64,000 bases of DNA. It comes from Bacillus sp. P14.5 (GTDB lineage Bacteria; Bacillota; Bacilli; Bacillales; Bacillaceae_B). The stretch covers positions 104,629 to 168,628 of the forward strand of contig NZ_NIJF01000044.1 of NCBI RefSeq assembly GCF_003316765.1, written 5' to 3'. Below the pieces are notes generated by a model. That model worked only from the letters and a program-made list of their open reading frames with translations, searched no databases and was not told the origin of the DNA. Position numbers and translations under genes: made by a program. This document shows, in pieces, positions 60,120 through 64,000 of the stretch (within the stretch, counting starts at the first letter, position 1; every line of letters starts with the position of its first letter).

Positions 60120-60260
60120 TTAATAAGGGGAAATTTTCCCGTTAATCAAAGAAAATTAAACCTTTTTGGTGGTTTTCTAAGCAAATAGAGGGAATTTTTC
60201 CCTCTATTTTAGTCGTTTTTAATGCTTTTTCCTAAATAAGGGGAATTTCTCCCCTTATTT
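60120..60260. repeat. Array of three short palindromes (GGGAA/TTCCC core)
   Basis: Hairpins at 60120-60146, 60183-60209 (perfect 12-bp arms AAATAGAGGGAA/TTCCCTCTATTT) and 60234-60260 (11-bp arms AAATAAGGGGA/TCCCCTTATTT). The arms differ from those at 21290-21480 in ways that keep pairing. The spacer between the last two is similar in both arrays. Confidence 0.85.
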
Positions 60261-60362
60261 TTCGAGGCCGTTAAGCTGCTAATAAGCTAATTCATCTTTA
60301 GAAGGTTATTTACAGAAAAAAGCGTTAGCGCCCCCTTTTAAACCCACAGGAAAATGTCTCCT

Positions 60363-60600
60363 TATTCCCAGGGGTTATTTGACCCCGAGGGGCTAAGTCC
60401 GTTCCGGTGGGTACGGGTCCTCGGGCGCTGGAGCTGGATTCATTAAAAAGTGGAAAGGACCCGTCCAGCCGCGTACGGACTGTACCGGACCCGCATGAGA
60501 TAAAGGAATCACGAAGACCGGAGTGATTCGATGATGACTTATCGCAAGAAGGGGGCGGGCAGTCTGCTAGCCGTTGGGACCTTGGAGCTGGATTCAAAAA
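60363..60600. repeat. Rearranged, partly inverted copy of the composite repeat
   Basis: It opens with the complement of the module start (GGGGTTATTTGACCCCGAGG). It then carries a G+C-rich palindrome, the CATGAGATAAAGGAATCACG block with perfect 7-bp arms GAATCAC/GTGATTC, and GACTTATCGCAAG, all known from the element at 21557. The terminal inverted repeats are absent. Confidence 0.78.
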
Positions 60601-60641
60601 CCACAGCCTACTTTCCATCCAGTACAGTTAATACTTTAAGA

Positions 60642-61517
60642 TCAAACCGGGAACTTTTGCTGAAGGAGTATGTGCTCGCCCTCTTGGGTTGTGAAGAGTA
60701 CGAGCAGGTCGCCGATTTCAACCCGAATCAAGATCAGGGGCATCGAGCTGTCCAATGGATCCACAACCTTGCCGTTGTTTGTCTTAATACCAAGAAAGTA
60801 ATTTTTATATAACCCTTCCCATAAATTCCCCACTATCTCATTCCACTGCTGTTGTTTCAATCCTTTAGGGGGAGACGCATTATATGCGGGTAACTCGATT
60901 AAGGGTATTTGCAGGTAATCCTGTCCGTTGATACTATATTCCTCCATGGCTTTTTTCCAATTGTACTGAAGCTGCTGGCTTGTCACCTTATCAAGAATTG
61001 ATTTCCATTCCTTCTCGGAAACAGAGTCAGGTTTCCTGAAAGAACTTAATGGGCTGAAGTTAGAATCGATTACATAAAGTTGGTCATCGGACATTGATTG
61101 GGCACTTGTATAGTTATCCTCATTTTCATGTATCTCGGAATAGTGAAACGAGATGGCCTGCAGAAGGCTGCTTTCCTTTCCCTTGGCTGTATCCTCTTCG
61201 ACGATTCTGTCCGTGTTCTGCTCCCACCCGCTCAACTTGGATCTTAACCGCCCATTGAAATAGAGAAAGCCGACATCCTGACGTAAATAGGCATCTTGAT
61301 CAAGAACCGAAGTTATTTTCCAATTCACTTCATAGACGTCATTCACTTTTGTATCCTTCAATGTTAACAGTGTATTAGCAGATTCATAGTTTGCTTTTTC
61401 GTTCAATGGGAAAAAAATGATGCTTTCCCTTGCTGGAGGGTTAAGCAACATGAATACCCACCACGAAATAAATATGACTGCTGCTCCTGCTATACGCAAA
61501 GAATGTTTTCCTTTCAC
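60642..61517 (-). CDS. Exported or membrane-anchored protein of unknown function
   Basis: 291 residues from GTG 61517, with GGGTGG just upstream on the minus strand; GTG 61529 would give four more. An N-terminal hydrophobic helix (about 7-25) serves as signal or anchor. The rest is soluble and rich in aromatic and acidic residues, with a Trp-rich middle. I do not recognise a family or catalytic motif. It stands alone between gluP and spoVAF, on the opposite strand. There is no counterpart in the B. subtilis map at this place. Confidence 0.72.
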   Translation of the reverse strand: MKGKHSLRIAGAAVIFISWWVFMLLNPPARESIIFFPLNEKANYESANTLLTLKDTKVNDVYEVNWKITSVLDQDAYLRQDVGFLYFNGRLRSKLSGWEQNTDRIVEEDTAKGKESSLLQAISFHYSEIHENEDNYTSAQSMSDDQLYVIDSNFSPLSSFRKPDSVSEKEWKSILDKVTSQQLQYNWKKAMEEYSINGQDYLQIPLIELPAYNASPPKGLKQQQWNEIVGNLWEGLYKNYFLGIKTNNGKVVDPLDSSMPLILIRVEIGDLLVLFTTQEGEHILLQQKFPV

Positions 61518-61640
61518 ACTGCCACCCACTTAATGAGGTTTGTCCCTTTTATTTCTCATTGTATGTACCGGGCAAAAAATTTATGTTCAAAATGTATAGT
61601 TTCAACCGGCGATGTCTAGGATGGGAGATATGATTTATGC

Positions 61641-61859
61641 ATGAAATTATTGTCAATAAGCATTGTTGCTATTAATAATGAATTTAGTAAGGTAACTCTA
61701 TCTATAATTGACCTGAAAAATCCTGATAAGAAAGATAGAAAAGAGCTGCTCACTCAAATTAGAGTGAAAAGTCTTAGTATCCGGGAATATCCGAAAGCAG
61801 CAATATATGTGAAAACAGCCATTCTTAAAAATGGTCGGCTGATGGGTTTTGCTATTTAA
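61641..61859 (+). CDS. Possible small protein upstream of spoVAF
   Basis: 72-codon frame from ATG 61641, ending 16 nt before spoVAF. It has a plausible mixed alpha/beta composition (IIDLKNPDKKDRKELLTQIRVKSL shows amphipathic order), but the nearest GGGAG lies 15 nt from the start. Its position suggests it may be co-transcribed. No family is recognised. It could be a chance frame. Confidence 0.4.
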   Translation: MKLLSISIVAINNEFSKVTLSIIDLKNPDKKDRKELLTQIRVKSLSIREYPKAAIYVKTAILKNGRLMGFAI

Positions 61860-61875
61860 AAAGAGGTGAATTTCC

Positions 61876-63333
61876 GTGTCAGATAATAAACAAGCTGTCT
61901 CAACTTCCCTGCAGGAGAATACAGATTATCTTAAAGAACTACTTGCTGTAGATAAAAGTTTTGATGTCATTCAGATGGATCTTTTCTATGCAGGAAGAAA
62001 GATGGCCATGTACCTTGTGGATGGTTTTGTTAAAGATGATATCATGCACTATCTAATGAAGTTACTGGCTGAACTGGATGAAGGGCAGCTGGATGGGGAT
62101 ACACTTCAGAAACTGATGAAGACCTATATCCCATATGTGGAAGTAGAGGAAACGGATGATTTAAATAAAGTGGCTGACATGGTTCTTGCCGGACCTACAG
62201 CTTTGGTTGTAGACGGGATAGACAAAGTTATCTTGATTGATGCCAGGACGTATCCTGTCAGAGGACCGCAGGAACCAGATATGGAAAGGGTTGTACGCGG
62301 CTCGAGAGACGGTTTTGTGGAGACACTGGTTTTCAATACTGCCTTGACTAGAAGAAGAATACGGGACCGTTCACTGAGAATGGAATATTTACAAGTCGGG
62401 AGAAGGTCCAAAACGGATATTGTAGTCTGTTATTTAGAGGATATTGCCGATCCCGATCTTGTCAAAAGAATCAAAGAATCCTTATCTAAGATAGATACTG
62501 ATGGTCTGCCAATGGGAGAAAAAACACTGGAAGAATTCATATCCGGAAGGCATTGGAATCCCTATCCAATGGTACGATACACAGAAAGGCCGGATACTGC
62601 TGCTGCCCATTTATATGAAGGGCATGTTTGTATCATTGTGGATGGATCGCCCAGTGTATTAATCACACCGACTACTTTTTGGCATCACTTGCAGCATGCC
62701 GAGGAATACCGGAATAAACCTATGGTCGGAGCTTATTTGAAGTTTGTTCGCTTTATCGCGGTATGGGCATCTATATTTCTCCTGCCGCTTTATTACCTTT
62801 TTGCAGCGCAGCCCGATTTGCTGCCGCCTGCACTGGACTACGTAGGCCCGGATGATACAGGTGAAGTACCGCTTATCTTCCAGTTCCTGATAGTGGAAAT
62901 CGGTATAGACATGCTGAGGATGGCCGCTATCCATACACCAACGTCGCTTGCCACAGCCCTTGGGCTTGTCGCTGCGTTGATGATTGGCCAAGTGGCAGTG
63001 GAGGTTGGCTTATTCATCAATGAGGTCATCCTGTATCTTGCGGTCGCCGCAATAGGGACATTTTCTACTCCAAGCTATGAATTGAGCCTGGCAAACAGGA
63101 TTATCCGTATTGCCTTGTTGATTACGACAGCCCTTTTTGGTGTATATGGGCTGGTGATAGGAATTACGGTTTGGATTATATTTCTGTCAAGAATCAAGTC
63201 TTTTGGTGTACCTTACATGTGGCCGTTTATTCCATTTAATTTCAGGGCGATGAGAGATGTGCTGTTAAGATCGCCTATGCCATTAAAGAACAGAAGGCCG
63301 CGTTTCCTTAATCCTCAAGACCCTGACCGTTGA
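61876..63333 (+). CDS. spoVAF: SpoVAF-like spore germination protein (GerA family)
   Basis: 485 residues from GTG 61876 (AAGAGGTGA upstream). A soluble N-terminal domain (about 1-285, with YAGRKMAMYLVDGFVKDD and RGSRDGFVETLVFN) and four to five C-terminal membrane helices, as in GerAA/SpoVAF proteins. YEGHVCIIVDGSPSV and FWHHLQHAEEYR are closest to SpoVAF as I know it. SpoVAF with FigP forms an ion channel that speeds germination. No spoVA genes are next to it here, so it is either a second, orphan copy or a separate paralogue. The repeat at 63340 starts 7 nt after its stop. Confidence 0.87.
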   Translation: MSDNKQAVSTSLQENTDYLKELLAVDKSFDVIQMDLFYAGRKMAMYLVDGFVKDDIMHYLMKLLAELDEGQLDGDTLQKLMKTYIPYVEVEETDDLNKVADMVLAGPTALVVDGIDKVILIDARTYPVRGPQEPDMERVVRGSRDGFVETLVFNTALTRRRIRDRSLRMEYLQVGRRSKTDIVVCYLEDIADPDLVKRIKESLSKIDTDGLPMGEKTLEEFISGRHWNPYPMVRYTERPDTAAAHLYEGHVCIIVDGSPSVLITPTTFWHHLQHAEEYRNKPMVGAYLKFVRFIAVWASIFLLPLYYLFAAQPDLLPPALDYVGPDDTGEVPLIFQFLIVEIGIDMLRMAAIHTPTSLATALGLVAALMIGQVAVEVGLFINEVILYLAVAAIGTFSTPSYELSLANRIIRIALLITTALFGVYGLVIGITVWIIFLSRIKSFGVPYMWPFIPFNFRAMRDVLLRSPMPLKNRRPRFLNPQDPDR

Positions 63334-63339
63334 TATGGT

Positions 63340-64000
63340 AAGAGGCTGGGACAAAAGTAGAAAACTAATAGATGCAAGTAGAAATCATCGAAAATAAAAC
63401 CGCATGAGATCAAGGTTATATACTTGATCTCATGCGGTTCATTTTTGTTATTAGGCTCTCACCTTAAAGATGTTATTTTTTAGATTAGGTTATCCGCCAG
63501 TTCCTGATCGTAGGCGGATTGGAGCGGAAGGTGTGCGACCTCCTGCGGGACTAGCGGTCGTCTAGTTCCAGCGCCTAGCCCCTCGGGGTCAAACAACCCT
63601 CAGAGAATAAAAGGAAAGACCGCCTTTTTTTCTCTGAGGAACATTTGCCTGTCGGGGCTGACCAAGGCGCTTCCACTTTTGATGACAGGTGAGACCAAGG
63701 TTACGTACCCACTGGAACGTAACCCCGCAGGCAAATCTAGCTCCAGCGGCCAGCACCTAGCGGATTTCGGTCTCCTTCCTTGCGATAAGTCATCATCGAA
63801 TCGCTTTCGCTCTTCGTGATTCCTTTATCTCATGCAGGAGCCCTACAATCCGTACGGTGCTGAACGGCCGCTTCCGCTTTTTATGAAGCCGAGGAGGCTC
63901 AGCGCCCGCCCCGCGGAGTCGTGCACCTGGAGCGGAAATCCTTTCTTTATACTCAGACACATTCTTTTGAAAAGAGCTTTTTATAAGGTTTTGTCCCTAG
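63340..64000. mobile_element. MITE-like element, copy C (long form with nested insertion; runs to window edge)
   Basis: Left end AAGAGGCTGGGACAAAAG at 63340. Then the 16-bp hairpin (63401-63440 area), the GGAGCGGAAGGTGTGCGACC segment, a 175-bp insertion with the structured module (63574-63748), the blocks shared with copy A in inverted order, and the right end ...GGTTTTGTCCC at 63988-63997. The final bases TAG differ from the expected AGCCTC, so the end is truncated or altered at the window edge. No open frame of interest. Confidence 0.85.
63577..63680. repeat. Structured module inside copy C
   Basis: AGCCCC...GGGGCT outer stem, hairpin 1 GGGGT/ACCCT and hairpin 2 CTCAGAGAA/TTCTCTGAG. Hairpin 2 differs from the 55748 copies by A to C on the left arm and T to G on the right arm, keeping the pair. 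Confidence 0.85.

Larger units (their letters stand above)
59852..60641. other. Convergent junction gluP / minus-strand gene, repeat rich
   Basis: About 790 bp without genes. It contains the hairpin at 59991, the palindrome array at 60120-60260 and a rearranged repeat at 60363-60600. Confidence 0.65.

Overview
This 64 kb window is chromosomal DNA from an endospore-forming member of the Bacillaceae, low to moderate in G+C. Gene order follows the Bacillus subtilis yqfD-to-yqgP region closely (phoH, pgpH, ybeY, dgkA, cdd, era, yqzL, recO, ccpN, yqfL, dnaG, sigA, cccA, trmK, yqfO, ispH, cshB, nfo, zur, ispG, sodA, pbpA, pst, rpmG, yqgN, gluP). Spore-related genes at both ends (yqfD at the left, a spoVAF-like gene at the right) support a spore former. 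The genus cannot be fixed from the sequence alone.

Layout. 1-7650: sporulation gene yqfD (partial), then phoH-pgpH-ybeY-dgkA and cdd-era-yqzL-recO. 8060-9790: a single-chain glycyl-tRNA synthetase on the minus strand under a glycine T-box. 10100-15400: ccpN-yqfL (control of gluconeogenesis and PPDK), a YaiI-family gene, then dnaG-sigA. 15700-25830: a membrane protein of unknown function, an acyl-CoA dehydrogenase, cytochrome c-550, trmK-yqfO, ispH, yqfQ and cshB. 25860-33730: nfo, yqfT, a YitT-type protein, the zinc importer genes with zur, yqfW, yqfX, ispG and yqfZ. 34040-44190: a chemoreceptor, yqgB, a Na/Pi cotransporter, yqgC, sodA, yqgE and pbpA. 44330-49050: a PhoP-controlled pst-phoU phosphate operon with a clear four-repeat Pho box. 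50520-55410: an accessory glycan cassette (HTH-DUF4912 protein, degenerate GH57 domain fused to a GT4 glycosyltransferase, nucleotidyltransferase, unknown protein). 55460-63330: rpmG, yqgN, a DUF92 protein, yqgO, rhomboid protease gluP, an unknown lipoprotein-sized protein and a spoVAF homologue.

Two things cut across the whole window. First, seven genes (pgpH, acyl-CoA dehydrogenase, yqfQ, nfo, yqfU, pbpA and the last gene of the glycan cassette) are each broken by the loss of exactly one base in or next to a homopolymer run. Adding one base restores a full-length family member each time. This points to sequencing or assembly error rather than seven real pseudogenes. Second, the intergenic DNA is full of structured repeats: a terminal-inverted-repeat element (three copies, all at 3' ends of genes, one supplying the stop codon of ispH), a module of about 95-125 bp with base-pairing changes that compensate between copies, arrays of short perfect palindromes, and two tandem arrays with a 52-bp period. 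The repeat families and the DUF4912/GH57-GT4 cassette are the least explained parts of the window.
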